From Gracilaria domingensis (taxonomy: Eukaryota; Rhodophyta; Florideophyceae; Gracilariales; Gracilariaceae): a stretch of DNA of 64,000 bases. Made by a program: the position numbers and the translations under genes. The DNA is taken from NCBI GenBank assembly GCA_022539475.1, contig VCMS01000055.1:159087-223086 (forward strand), given 5' to 3'. Every line of letters starts with the position of its first letter. The first letter of the stretch is position 1. The notes beneath the pieces were generated by a model. The model did no database searches, was not told where the DNA came from, and was given only the letters and a program-made list of their open reading frames with translations. Below are positions 1 to 15,578 of this stretch, one piece after another.

Positions 1-517
1 AACAGATACCCTTACTTGAGCGGTTGACTTCTGGACCGTGTAGCGCCACAAGGTAGATAGGTGTTCGCTCCAACAACCCGCTACATGTCTACCAGGGGTA
101 TCATATCTGCCGTTCCGCCAAATATTCTACTTCGATTTGATCCGCCCCGATGCACGCGCCTGTCGTATTTTCAGACGCCCGCCAGTGTGTTTCGCCGCTC
201 ATTTCATGACACCGCCCTTCTCCCCTCCCCGCCCTTGCTCCGCGCTCCGCACCGCGACGCCCTGTAACTCGTTATCACTCTCTCCTTTGCCCTCTTTCCC
301 CTTCTTTTGAGCCTGTTCTGAACACGTCTCCTGATCTCTTCTGTTTCTGGCGTCAGCGATCGCTACTTTTTGATCGCCCATTGCCAAACAGCAGTCGCAC
401 CACAACTCTGCTGCCGGCTGGCATACGAGTTAGTGAGCCGTTTGTGGCCAAAGTGCGCATCACATCCCCTTGGTTACAGCGTTCAATTCCTCGCTTGCTT
501 CTTGCCGCTTCCGTATC
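1..517. other. 5' flank of exportin-7 gene, no gene seen
   Basis: Only short overlapping reading frames without recognisable protein character. The pyrimidine-rich stretch around 180-330 and the sequence up to 517 probably hold the promoter and 5' leader of the exportin gene that starts at 518. No RNA gene or repeat was seen. Confidence 0.5.
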
Positions 518-3500
518 ATGTCTGTGGCGGTTGACACCCCGGGCAATGGCTATGCTGCTATCCCGAATGATTTGGCCGGCGTTGAACGCATGTGTGAACA
601 GCTTTACACAGCCCAAGATGCCACCATCCGTCAGCAAGCCGAATCAGCTTTGCTTTCACTTGCATCAAACCCAAGGCATTTGTCCCAGTGCACCATGATC
701 TTGGAAAACTCAGCAGTAAGTTTTCATCCTTCCGTATCTTATATTGTTCTTCTGCGACCATCACCGCTTGTCTTTCTCCAGCGGGAGTACGAATCTGCTG
801 CTAACCATTTTATCCTCTCTCGCCTTTGTCTGATCCTTAAATGATGTGATGACCATGCAGGCTCCATATGCACAAAAGTTTGCAGCATGGACACTTACCA
901 AACTTATAACTTCCTATTGGTCGCAGATTGGTGTACAGGAACGCGTTGAACTGCGAAACTACGTGCTTAATTACATGGCCAACAAGGGCCCACAACTTGA
1001 GCAGTACGTGAGATTAGAGCTAACAACCCTTCTTTGTCGTGTTACAAAGCTGGGGTGGAATGATGGAGACAGTCATCGCGGCACCGTTGATGATGTTTGT
1101 CGCTTTCTCGATGCCTCCGAAGAACATTGCATAATCGGGCTCCAAATTCTTGCGCGGCTAGTGTCTGATATGAACACCAGTGCTACCACGTTTCGCCGTA
1201 CTATAACTCACTCTCAAGCACGAAAGGTTTCCTTATCTTTCCGTGACTTGCAGCTGTTGAAGGTTTTCAACATTGCTATCAATACTTTCGCCAAATTGTC
1301 GCCTCCTCCTCAGCACGCAAAATTACGTTCGTGTGCATTGGAACTTTCTCGTGCGTGTCTATCGTACGATTTTATCGGAACCAGTCTAGACGAGAGCAGT
1401 GAAGATATTGGAACGCTTCATCCACCAACGACATGGCATGTCATTGTTGAGGATCCAAGCACTGTCAAGGTCTTCATGGATACCTACCGCGCCCTTTGTA
1501 ATTCTGACAGTACACAATCGTCCAAAGCTTTAGAGTGCCTTATACAGCTGGTGAGTATGCGACGTACTTTGTTTACCAAAGAAGAACTCCGTGTGTTGAA
1601 TATTCAAAGGCATATGGCTGCCACTTTAGAAATTCTTTCGAATCGTATGGGATTGGATGACCACAACAATTATCATCAATTTTGCAGATGGCTTGCGCGG
1701 TTAAAGGTGAACTATCAGCTCGACGAAATTGCGAACGTAGACATCTACCCACAATGGATTGAACTTGTATCAAGCTTTACCGTACAATCACTCGCAGCGG
1801 ATTGGAACTGGGTTGGCGATAGTTTGTATTACGTGCTCTCGTTATGGGCGAAGCTGATCGCTGCAAAGCCATATCTGAAAAGCGGTGTTGATACCCGGTT
1901 GGATGTGCATGTTGTCAAGATCATTGAGCAGTACATTTCGCGACGACTTGTGTCTATTCGACAAGCGGATGATGATGACGAAGATGACTTTTCGGAGCAT
2001 CTAGACGCCATTCCCATGATATTCAGACTGCAGTACGAAAAGTCCGCTGTGTTCCTGACATCGTTAATGGATCCTATGCTTGAAAACTACAAGGCATTTG
2101 CAGCAAGCGGAGGCGTTGGAGCGAATCCTCATGAAGTGTCCCGCTTGGAGCGTGAACTCGCCTGGCTCGTGCGCATCATCGGTGCTGTCGTTGGAGGCAA
2201 GGCGAATTCGCTTAGCTCTGAGCAACAGGAGCTTACGGAAGGCGAGCTTAGTGCGCGTGTTTTCCAGCTCATGATACATACGGTGAACGCCGATAATGTG
2301 GCTCGCAATCGACCAGGAGTAACACCGAGTGCGTTGGCGACTCCCTCTGGCAGAGCAAGGAACACGAAAGGAGCTATAGTGTTGGATGCGGCAATAGCAG
2401 ATTTCACACAAGCATTCCGGCGTTCCTACATCGGCGAAGAAGCGGTTGCAAACAGCAAAGTGTATGTGAAAATGGCCGAAAGGCTAGGCATGACCGATCA
2501 TATGCACGTACTCGACGTTGTGGCGTCAAAGATTGCTTGCAACCTTCGAAACTACGGGGTTGTCGACGGTCTTCAGATCATTGGCAAATCTTTGTCCCTT
2601 TTACAAGACTTGGCTTCTGGTTACAGCAGCGGCCGCGTTTTATGCAAGCTTCAGACAATCAGGGATATGATTCAGAGTCATGACGAAGAATCATTTCCAT
2701 TCATGAAAGGACCTGATGCACACATGGGTCGCCACCGAACCACGTTCTATCAAACTTTGCTTCGCATCTTATTCGCTAGTCCTTCCACAAGTGCCGACCC
2801 AGAACGTGAGTTCACCCAGTTTATGGAACCGCTACAAAGAAAGCTAGAAGTGTTGGCAACCCTGCCAAGCAAAGAAGCATTCTTGAACGACCAGTCAGTG
2901 AAAGCTGCAACAATTGGCGTTCTTCGCGACTTGCGTGGAGTCGCAGCAACTGTGGCTAATAGAAAGACTTACACATTGTTTTTCGACTGGCTTTATCCAA
3001 CGCACACACCGGTCTTGTTGAAGATTTGCAGTGTTTTTTCGGAAGCCGGAGTCCCGGAAGTAACCAATGTTGTTTTGAAGTTCTTCACCGAGCTTGTGTT
3101 CAACAAGTCTCAACGAATTGTGTTCGACAGTTCTTCTCCGAATGGAATTCTTCTCTTCCGAGAAGCATCCAAGGTTCTCGAGACATATGGAAAGTACACT
3201 CTAGCAAACTGGGAAAGAATTGGAGGAACTGCCATGGTGAAGAAGAATAACTCGGTAGATGCATATCGAGTACTCTACAAAGGTACATGGGTTTGCTTGC
3301 TCATGTTCCAAAGAGCTCTATCCGGCGGCTACGTTAACTTTGGCGTTTTTGCTCTCTACGGTGATCCTGCCTTGAAGAACGCAATGGCAATATGCTTCCA
3401 ACTGATACTCGCTGTTCCCATTGACCAGCTGCTCGCATATCCTAAAGTCGCTAGGGCGCACTTTGGACTATTGGAAATTTTGGCGGCCAGCCATCCCAAG

Positions 3501-4016
3501 GATATAGCACAATTAGACCATGTGACTTTCAGCCGTATCCTTGAGTCTCTCAGAGAGGGTCTTCAGTCATATGAGGTTTGGATGAGTTCCCAGTCGGCGT
3601 CAGCGATTGACGCACTGTCAGCGTTTAGATTTAAGCAGGCCATGAAAGGTAGCGACTACGGTCGGATGATGCAAGCGCATGTTGATCAATCTCCAGAGCT
3701 GTTCCCTTCCTGTCTTGAAATCATCTTTACGATGATTATTAACATTGACTGTACGAATCAATGGAGCTTGTCAAGACCATTACTGAGCCTGATCTTGACA
3801 AATCAAGACACCTATGTCAAGATCAAGAATAGAGTCATCCAATCTCAGCCTCCAGAGCGACAGAGTGGGGTAGCCTCAGCATTTGACAAACTGATGTTTG
3901 ACGTGCAGATGAACCTGGAAAGTAAGAATCGAGATCGATTCACACAGCAGGTTACGCAATTCCGTCTCGCGCTGAGAGAGGTAGGAGTCACAGACGGTTT
4001 GGTTTTGGGGAGCTAG
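518..4016 (+). CDS. XPO7: Exportin-7 / RanBP16-type nuclear transport receptor
   Basis: Two exons, 518-715 and 861-4016, predict about 1117 aa. The intron at 716-860 starts GTAAGT, ends CAG and keeps the frame. Family knowledge: exportin-7 is a Ran-GTP-dependent importin-beta-like HEAT-repeat receptor carrying cargo through nuclear pores. Seen here: the N-terminal block (CEQLYTAQDATIRQQAES) resembles the exportin-7 N-terminus, followed by LRNYVLNYMANKGP, RVTKLGWND, EEHCIIGLQIL, YDFIGTSLDESSED, ASSHRR-like SMRRTLF, and NNYHQFCRWLARLKVNYQL, all in exportin-7 order. Length fits the family (about 1,050-1,100 aa). The ATG at 518 puts the first helix at the expected place. It converges on the N6AMT1-like gene, with about 50 nt between the two stop codons. 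The family assignment is strong; cargo is unknown. Confidence 0.93.
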
Positions 4017-4069
4017 GTTGTGTACGCGTTTCGCATGGCGAGAGACTGCGGGTTGTTCAGGCGGTAGAA

Positions 4070-4875
4070 TCATGAGTCGTCGTTGACTCGCTTTTTAATT
4101 CGTAAGATGTACAACGTTTCTATACCAGCTCTTCGTTTCATTAATTGATACACACTTAAACCGAGACCTTCGGCCATTTGCATAACCTCTACTATCTTGT
4201 TGGCTTCGAGCAGTAAGAGATAAGCTACACCTGTTTCACTGAGGAAGAGATTTAAAGACTTGAGGAACCTGTCAATCACTTCTCGCCCGTCTTTTCCACC
4301 TGCCCATGACGCTGAAATATCGTGCTTGGTCAGCGCACGTTGCAACTCGTCGTCATCCGTCGGAACGTACGGTGGATTAAAAACTATAACGTCAAACTGA
4401 AACATGGGACGAAAGGCCGTGAAAAGGTCGCAGAGCACGGGATCCACATTGTGCAAACTGCTGTGACGCAGAAGTTGGTTTGTCTTTGCCGTGGCGAGAG
4501 CGTTTACGTCAGTAGAGAAGCAAAACGAAGTTGGAAGAAGAGTTGCAAGGGTTTCTGTGACCAATCCAGAGCCAGACCTGTACACGAAGGAAACATTTCG
4601 ATTTACTCATGAGGGCCAATATTAGCATCTACAATCAGAAGGAAGTTATGTGCTTTTCCAAAACGCGACCAAAGTTTGATGCATATACCCGCAGATTCTC
4701 GCCTGGGGGCGAACGAACCTGAAGACTAAACAAAAGTTAATATCACGTACCCAATTTCAAGACAAACACCAGCAGACCCGACGACATGGGTCAGTAGACT
4801 CTTCTCGTGATGCAACGCGTCTATGAGCAAAAACGTGTCTTCCGATGACGGATACACACCATCAGCCCCATCCAT
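4070..4875 (-). CDS. N6AMT1: HemK2/N6AMT1-type class I methyltransferase
   Basis: Two minus-strand exons, 4875-4751 and 4577-4070, joined across a 173-nt GT-AG intron (donor GTACGT, acceptor TGTACAG), predict about 210 aa. Exon 1 gives the opening motif VYPSSEDTFLLIDAL and the start of the SAM-binding loop LEIG; exon 2 completes it (GSGLVTETL) and carries the catalytic motif NPPYVP, then SWAGGKDGREVIDRF. The ATG at 4875 is preceded directly by an in-frame stop, so the start is firm. Family knowledge: with a Trm112 partner this enzyme methylates the glutamine of the GGQ motif of release factor eRF1; a DNA-adenine role has been claimed and disputed. The gene is divergent from UFD1. Confidence 0.9.
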
Positions 4876-5838
4876 TCAAGAGCACACGCAACGCAAAGCA
4901 AGATAAATGTTGAAGGCTATAGATATACATCGATCAAAGGAACATGAAACCAAACAAAAAACTATGGTCAGTCAATGGCGACTATGGAAATTGCTCTAAG
5001 ACGGAAAGTGTTCAGCTTCGGAAGTCAATTCAGAAAGTTGTTGCATTGTTTTGGATCCTCATAGTACTGAGACTAGGCTCACCTCTTTGAGGCATTGATT
5101 CATCATATCGAAACTGTACGGAGCCAAATGGATCCCGAACTGGGGCGCTTGGCGGCGATCAAGTAACTTACCGCACTGAATCTGCCTTGTCACTTGTTCC
5201 TACACCACGATGAAAGATGTATCTAACTTCGTATTTGACTTTGTTCCCGAGGTTGATACGCGAATGCTTCCAGGTTGATTGTACCTTCGGTACTTGCGAC
5301 TTGATCTAGCTCTCCCCGGGTGGGAGTCCCGGCTGTACGCAAATCTTGGCAACAACCAATGTGCAAACTTGAAATTTGGGTTGACCTTTCAGACTTTTCG
5401 AGAAAACTTTCTCTACTAAAAAATGCCAGTGTCGGCTTGGCCCCGCCCAACACGTCGACGCCCTCCACGCTGCGCGCTGGTTCGTCGGCGTCATCATGTT
5501 GGCTTGATGAACCGGACCATACACAGCACACCACGTATGCCTCCGGCATATCGCTGTGTTTTCTTTCGTTGTATGAAGTTAACCCGTTCATGCTTCTTTG
5601 TCTTAAAGACCTGACGCGCCTCCCCAGCTCGTTATCCTGTGCCGAACCCCAACAGTACAACACCATCCTTCTTTTGACGCTCCCACGACACTTGTTTCGG
5701 ACACGGCTCCCTAACCCGCAGTCATCATCCTCTCCGTGTCGCTAATCGCCTTTCCAACAAACGAACCACGCAGTTTCGCGCCTGATCTTTCGCTCTCAGT
5801 CGGGACATCCATCGCTTGCTCCTCCTTGCTCTTGCGAC
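4876..5838. promoter_or_regulatory. Divergent intergenic region between N6AMT1 and UFD1
   Basis: About 960 bp between two divergent genes. Open frames at 5223-5745 overlap on both strands, have no domain and look like chance frames. The last 100 bp before UFD1 are pyrimidine-rich. No clear TATA box, RNA gene or repeat was seen; the region presumably holds both promoters. Confidence 0.4.
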
Positions 5839-6795
5839 ATGTGGGGTGGAAATGGATTTCCGTTCGGAGGCAACTTTGGAGATGATTCTTATGAACAAGC
5901 TGCCGCAGCACCTGGTGTTTTCACTCGCCAGTTCCGGTGTTACCCGGTGTCGTTCATAGACAAATCCGAGCTGGAAAATGGTGACAAAATCGTTCTGCCT
6001 CCCTCAGCGCTCGACTTTCTAGCGCGACAAAACATTGCATTTCCTATGTTGTTCCAGCTAGAATCGCGCAATGGCAGGAAGACTCATTGTGGTGTACAGG
6101 AGTTCATAGCCGAAGAAGGCCACGCCAACGTGCCATACTGGCTCATGCAGAATTTATTGGTATCCGAAGGTGGTATGATAACTATCCGGAATGCAAATCT
6201 TCCGAAAGGAAACTTCGTCAAGTTCCAGCCGCAAACGTCAGACTTTCTAAAGATCTTTAATCCAAAAGCCGTCCTAGAGGCTACTCTTCGAAGTTTCACA
6301 TGCCTCACCAAGGGCGACTCAATTGCAATCAACTATAACAACAAAGTTTATTACATCGATGTGCTCGAAGTGGCGCCAGGAGAGGCCATATCGATTATCG
6401 AGACAGATGTAAATGTCGAATTTGCCGCTCCAAAAGACTATGTGGAGCCGGAAGCCACCAAGCCCAACAACGTGCCAGGAAGACCGAACGCTGGCATAAA
6501 GATCGGTCAATCGAACAGCGATCCATCTTCGCGACTTAAGGATCGATTAGAAATGCTCAAGAAGCGAATGCCGGTCGAAGAAGACAGTGACTCTAGCGAT
6601 GACGACACTGCCCCTCAACAGCCGTCATTTCCAGGTTCTGGACAGACACTGAAGACCAGCGCCAAGACCGGTGGTCTAGTGTTTGGTGGCCCTTCTTCAA
6701 ACCCCACTGCTGATGATGCAGCAAAGATCGAAGAAGATGACAACGAGAAGAAACCGTTTGTAGCGTTCGGTGGCCAAGGTAGATCACTAAGATAG
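5839..6795 (+). CDS. UFD1: UFD1, ubiquitin fusion degradation protein 1
   Basis: Intronless, 318 aa. Family knowledge: UFD1 binds ubiquitin and with NPL4 serves as adaptor of the Cdc48/p97 ATPase, extracting ubiquitinated proteins in ER-associated and nuclear degradation. Seen here: the N-terminal double-psi barrel begins FTRQFRCYPVSF, followed by GDKIVLPPSALDFLAR, FPMLFQL, WLMQNLLVSEGG, and FKPQT-like FVKFQPQTSDFLKI, the usual UFD1 blocks. The C-terminal third (from about residue 200) is low-complexity, acidic and Gly/Ser-rich, where the Cdc48- and NPL4-binding segments normally lie. The ATG at 5839 gives a short MWGGNGFPFGGNF leader. The last residues GGQGRSLR match the basic end seen in the family. 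Confidence 0.95.
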   Translation: MWGGNGFPFGGNFGDDSYEQAAAAPGVFTRQFRCYPVSFIDKSELENGDKIVLPPSALDFLARQNIAFPMLFQLESRNGRKTHCGVQEFIAEEGHANVPYWLMQNLLVSEGGMITIRNANLPKGNFVKFQPQTSDFLKIFNPKAVLEATLRSFTCLTKGDSIAINYNNKVYYIDVLEVAPGEAISIIETDVNVEFAAPKDYVEPEATKPNNVPGRPNAGIKIGQSNSDPSSRLKDRLEMLKKRMPVEEDSDSSDDDTAPQQPSFPGSGQTLKTSAKTGGLVFGGPSSNPTADDAAKIEEDDNEKKPFVAFGGQGRSLR

Positions 6796-8059
6796 ATTGG
6801 TCCGGTTAAACGTTTCGTAAATGCATAGGCTCAGATGTGTCGAACAAGCCCATGGCTCAATACTTCATGTAATCTATGAGACGAAATGCTCCCACTGTCA
6901 CCGCCGCCCTCGTTTTCATAGTCCATTATCCCGAAGTTCATGCTTTCGCTTATCCCCAGCGCGCCGCGGCCGTGCTTCGTCAATCCTGAATCCAGCTCGC
7001 GTTGCCTTTGCGAGCGGTTCAAGACGTTGCAGCTTACAACTTGCTAACTCTTGTTCAACCGCTGTCGCACCGCATCGTTCGGCGCTTCTGGGGCCCTGGA
7101 CGTCGTGGCGTATGAATCCGGTCGCCAGTGTTTCTCCAGTCACTCTGCATTGAATCCCACCGAATACGTCGCTGTTGGTGACCGCGCGTACGACACACAT
7201 TCGTGTTGCGCATACTCATTCTGTGTAGCACAGTTGATCTGTGCTACACAACGGATCATGTGTCCTGCACAGAATGTGTATATCCTGGAACGACACGCAG
7301 CTCCACCCCTCGGACCTAAACGTTACCGTCACGTCATCCGCCGCTCTCCTGCAAGCCAGCATTGTCGTACAGGAAACGATATACTATCGTAGATACTCAA
7401 TGCTGTATAAATCACTACTGTTTTCCGAGGATAGAACGTCTGTCAAGCGTTCTGCGCCGTTTCCAGCGGCAATTGCTATCAGTGGACCTGTGATATGAAC
7501 CCGTATAACTCACTGCATTGATAGTTCGGCTATATTACATATGATAATCACATGATGATCATGATGAGGAGCAGTACCTCTTCACATATGTAACGTATGC
7601 AAAGTACGTGTTGTTGGCGTGGCGGTCTCGTTACGGGTAATTCGTCCGATAACTCCTTTTTGGATGCCTGTTCGCCATCCCATGCGCCTCAACGAATCAT
7701 CCGAAACTCATCAAACTCGATACTTCTTCGTTCTTCTTCTGTGGTATGCGAGCTATGCAGCGAATTGTTGTCTCTACCTGCAGCACTCAGTGCTCCAAAC
7801 AAGCCCAATTTTAGAGGCTAGCATGCTCGCATGGGCTTCACGAATCCTTCTGGATCGCTCTTTACATCTCTTTGTGTTACACTTCGATTCTAAAATTGAG
7901 TTTCGCAAGAGGAATGTATTCTTGTTGTATACATACAAAAAGCGTTTTCTAAGAAACAAGGAGTTGATTCACAGAAAAGCGTATTTACGCAGACAATGCT
8001 ATTGTCACATTATAGAACAGGGAACAAGAGCAAGCATTCGGTGTGTGCGGAAAAGAGCG
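6796..8059. other. Convergent intergenic region with a perfect hairpin
   Basis: About 1.26 kb between the UFD1 stop and the GGPP synthase stop. Frames at 6821-7500 and 7619-8149 show no protein family. A perfect 12-bp hairpin lies at 7222-7250. AT-rich sequence around 7530-7600 has a weak inverted pair (ATTACATATG / CATATGTAAC). No RNA gene was recognised. Confidence 0.4.
7222..7250. repeat. Perfect 12-bp stem hairpin
   Basis: TGTGTAGCACAG at 7222-7233 and its exact reverse complement CTGTGCTACACA at 7239-7250 are separated by the 5-nt loop TTGAT. It lies in the 3' flank shared by UFD1 and the convergent GGPP synthase gene. It could be an RNA 3'-end structure or a relic of a small inverted-repeat element; no run of T follows it. 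Confidence 0.6.
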
Positions 8060-12308
<4,249 letters not shown>

Positions 12309-13267
12309 GGGAATAAGCCCGGAGGAAACTCTTTTCCTCTTCGCGCCTATCATGTTTGAATTGGTCTAAGGAGTATGTACTGGGACCTAAATGTTCACCC
12401 GCATCATTCGTTGCAACCACTGGACAGCACTGAGAATTCCCAGCAGATATCTTCAATTGCTTCACTAACAGCTTGTTATGCCCCGCCGTGGCAACATTAG
12501 AATGACATTGTTAACATTGTCATCAAACGAGTAGTAGTAAACTGATAATAGCAACTTATTCACGTTGTAAAGTTTATCTAGGAGAACGTATTTACCTGCA
12601 GAAGATGACCGAGACGGCGGTAGGGTCTCAGTGTAGAGCCTTCTTTGGGCAACTGGGTATGTATGCGCACAGCCAGACCGAGAACCCTTCTTGATGTACA
12701 GTACCAAACTGGATATAGGGTGTCACATGGACCCTATACCCAAAGCGAGTTGAAGACTGGTGCATAGGGAAGCAGGTCAGGAAGAAACTTTCTCTCTCTC
12801 TCTCTCTCTCATTTATGGGCACCCTAGCTTAACTAGAACTAGCTGCGGAACGTTTCTGAAAAAAAATGCTCTCTCACTGAAAAGGCCAACACTTAAACAA
12901 ACTTAGTCTTCCATACTTCGCGCTTGCAAAGTGTCTTGGAGACGAATGATCTTATATCATAGTTTCAGGGACATCTCGAAAGCGAGAACACTTGCTGAAG
13001 GTCCAAGGTTTTTGTCATACTAGCTCCTAGTTTTACAATTTCCGATTGCGACAAATATAGAAGCGTTATTGTTTAACCTTCCCCTAAGCGGTGTATATCT
13101 ACTTTTAAAGAAAGCGCCGTGAAATCAAACAGTGCGTGCCAGAAGTTGTGCACGCCGTTTCTTTAAGCGGCGACGGGATGTTGGTTTCGTCTGGATCAAA
13201 GGATGTCATGATTTACATCCAAAGACCGAAAGCGAAACCAACATCCTGAAACCTTTGGCCATCATTC
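12309..13267. other. Intergenic region with CT microsatellite and hairpin
   Basis: About 960 bp between AK-HSD and the WD40 gene. A CT dinucleotide tract lies near 12790-12810, and a nested inverted repeat at 13176-13246. Short frames on both strands have no recognisable domain. Confidence 0.4.
13176..13246. repeat. Nested inverted repeat, 14-bp perfect outer arms
   Basis: GGATGTTGGTTTCG at 13176-13189 is matched exactly in reverse complement at 13233-13246. Inside, GGATGT (13201-13206) pairs with ACATCC (13215-13220). The 71-bp unit can fold into one two-tier hairpin just upstream of the WD40 reading frame. It could be a 5'-leader structure or a small foldback element. Confidence 0.6.
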
Positions 13268-14545
13268 ATGAACAACCTTCTTCAAAACAGAGAACTCGGA
13301 AAAGAGGTCTCTATCACCAGGAAATGGAGAACACATAGATTAGACGCAACGCGTAAAGTAGATTTGGCAACAATGAAAGTATTCAGTATCGACCTGGATA
13401 AAACTGGAGAACATATTCTCACCGCAGGGTTTTTACCCGCTGGAGTCGACCCGGAGGGATTACATGGCGGAGCAGTGGCCATTTACAAATATCCAAGCCG
13501 TGGCATCGCAACTCAGGATATTGAACATGGTCCATTGGATTGGAATACATTTGGAATGGCCCCTATACGATGCTTCCGCTTTGCAGAAGACAGCAAAAGA
13601 TTCTTCACCGGACACCACAAAGAGTTTGGAGTTCCACATGATGATGGACTGTTAACTGAATGGGACTCGGAATGCTTCCAACCGATATCGGCTTACTACT
13701 TCGATGGAGCAAGCGCTCGGGGACTGGAAGTTTCTCATGCTCCGGGTGCATATCAGGGTTTCATGTGCGCTGTACTTGAAGAGTCGAAAGACTTAGTGTG
13801 TATTGACACGCGAAGCTGTAATGGTCAAACAGTACAGTCCTTTTTCGTGAAGGGCCATGACTTTCCAGTGAGAAGCGCGGAGTGGGCGCCTTCAAATCCA
13901 TTTCTTTTGGCTTCATGCGACGCAACTGGACAGGCTTGCCTCTTTGACATCCGACGCTCTGGTCTTGATGCTTGCTTACTTAAGTTCGATCCGTTACGAA
14001 GGCTAGGTATAGAAAACCGGCAAGCTATTATTCATCCTGGTGAGGGGTATCGGTTTTCTAAAAGACAATGTCAATCACCAAACTATCAACGAAACTTTAA
14101 GGCTCCACTACTTGGTTTAGGTCGTGCTTGGACGCCAGAGTATTCTGTGCCGGCACAATCACACGATACGGAGTGTGACTACCGATTTAGTTCAGCTCCA
14201 GAGATTCACTTTTCAGTAGATGGCACCGAGGTTGTTACCGCAGGCCCGGCTACGTCCTTTCGTGTTTGGGACGTGATTACTGGTAGACTTGTATCCGAGG
14301 GTTTTGATCTCTCGATTTATCGCCCGCCAGTAATGCCGCACATGCAAATGGCTCCGGATGGGGTCCACATGATATGGCATGTAGGAAGCGACAGTAATCT
14401 ACAATTAATGGACATAGAAAAAGGCAAAGTGGTGGACATAGCAGAAGGCAGGGACGGACGATTTTACGGCAACGTTAAGGTGCACCCGTTGGAGAACGAG
14501 GTAGTCAGTGCCCACAAACGCAATCTTAACATTTGGACGTTTTAA
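13268..14545 (+). CDS. WD40-repeat protein, function unknown
   Basis: 425 codons from the ATG at 13268. The recognisable fold begins after the ATG at 13373 (MKVFSIDLDKTGEHILTAG), so the later ATG may be the real start. WD-type blades are visible: ASCDATGQACLFDIRRSG near residue 220, FSVDGTEVVTAGPATSFRVW near residue 320, IWHVGSDSNLQLMDIEKGK near residue 375 and the terminal NEVVSAHKRNLNIWTF. Family knowledge: WD40 propellers are protein-binding scaffolds, so the fold does not give a function. The C-terminal LNIWTF closes the last blade, supporting the stop. No paralogue name is justified. An exon upstream of 13268 cannot be excluded. Confidence 0.75.
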   Translation: MNNLLQNRELGKEVSITRKWRTHRLDATRKVDLATMKVFSIDLDKTGEHILTAGFLPAGVDPEGLHGGAVAIYKYPSRGIATQDIEHGPLDWNTFGMAPIRCFRFAEDSKRFFTGHHKEFGVPHDDGLLTEWDSECFQPISAYYFDGASARGLEVSHAPGAYQGFMCAVLEESKDLVCIDTRSCNGQTVQSFFVKGHDFPVRSAEWAPSNPFLLASCDATGQACLFDIRRSGLDACLLKFDPLRRLGIENRQAIIHPGEGYRFSKRQCQSPNYQRNFKAPLLGLGRAWTPEYSVPAQSHDTECDYRFSSAPEIHFSVDGTEVVTAGPATSFRVWDVITGRLVSEGFDLSIYRPPVMPHMQMAPDGVHMIWHVGSDSNLQLMDIEKGKVVDIAEGRDGRFYGNVKVHPLENEVVSAHKRNLNIWTF

Positions 14546-15578
14546 CTTCACACGCCTGTTATCCTTAAAGGTATCCTCATAATTATCGTGCGAGTTGAAC
14601 GTGAAGACATAACATTATTATGAACGACAAATGTAAAGCGAAACGGATTGAGTGGGTTTGAAAGCCTTTGTTTCGTTTCTTGGCAGAAGAATTTTCCCAA
14701 TATATCCTATTTAGAAAACGGAAAGGACACGGTTACTGCTTGTTGTGTTGAGTCAACGCAAGTAGCAGTGCTTAATGAGCATACGTAGAAGTCTTTCTCA
14801 TTCGAAATTTGTCGGCACATGGATCTTTAAAGGAAGCCCAATTCCGATACGTGTGTCCATTTATATCTCATTTAGCGGAAGAACCCCTGTGAGTGATTGC
14901 ACACCAAGGTTCTTCAATGACGCTGAGCATTACGCCCTGACTCGTCCGAAAAGAACTCTATCGCGGAGTTTCTGCCATCTTTCCCTTCAAGAGGGTGAAG
15001 ACGTTATGCAGAGCGAATAATTAGAATGTGTACTGGAAATGTGTTGGCTTCTCTATTGAAAGCTAGCTTCCTCAATCGCACAGTTTGCTCCAAGTTGTAT
15101 TTGGGCTAGCCTCTAGTGATAAAGAAGAGAAATTGTATTTAAAGTGGGCTTAAGAAGACGTAGTGTGAGAACCGCGTTTTTGTCATGATTCTGGATTGCT
15201 GGGGCTTGCAGAGCACTCGTAAAGAAGGAAGTAAAGAAAGAACAAGTGACCCACACAGAGGAACATAATGGCACAAATACAAGCATCCTTTGAACAATCC
15301 GAATGCTTTGATTATATCAAATAACTTATATGATGAACTGCAGGTAACACTTTCACGTGTAATTAAGCATAGGTTTTTAGCAAGGTTTCATGACAAACTA
15401 ACACACACAGAAAGCAAAGTGTCGACGACCTTGATAGGGATACAACAAAGCTTAAGAGGAAAGGGTTTACTGTGTTTGTATTTACTGTACAAGTTATGGT
15501 CCAAAAAATGTTGTGTGTTGTCACACACCTTCTCAGGATGTACGACATGCAGAAGCGTTGACGTTTAAAATTTTATGG
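14546..15578. other. Convergent intergenic region, nothing recognised
   Basis: About 1 kb of AT-richer sequence between the stops of the WD40 gene and the CRAL-TRIO gene. Short frames (14775-15020, 15290-15568) have no domain or compositional signature. No RNA gene or clear repeat was seen. Confidence 0.4.

Noticed and set aside
5223-5745. Overlapping open frames on both strands upstream of UFD1
   Set aside because: Both strands are open over the same stretch, no domain, Cys/Ser/Arg-rich composition of chance frames; treated as promoter region.
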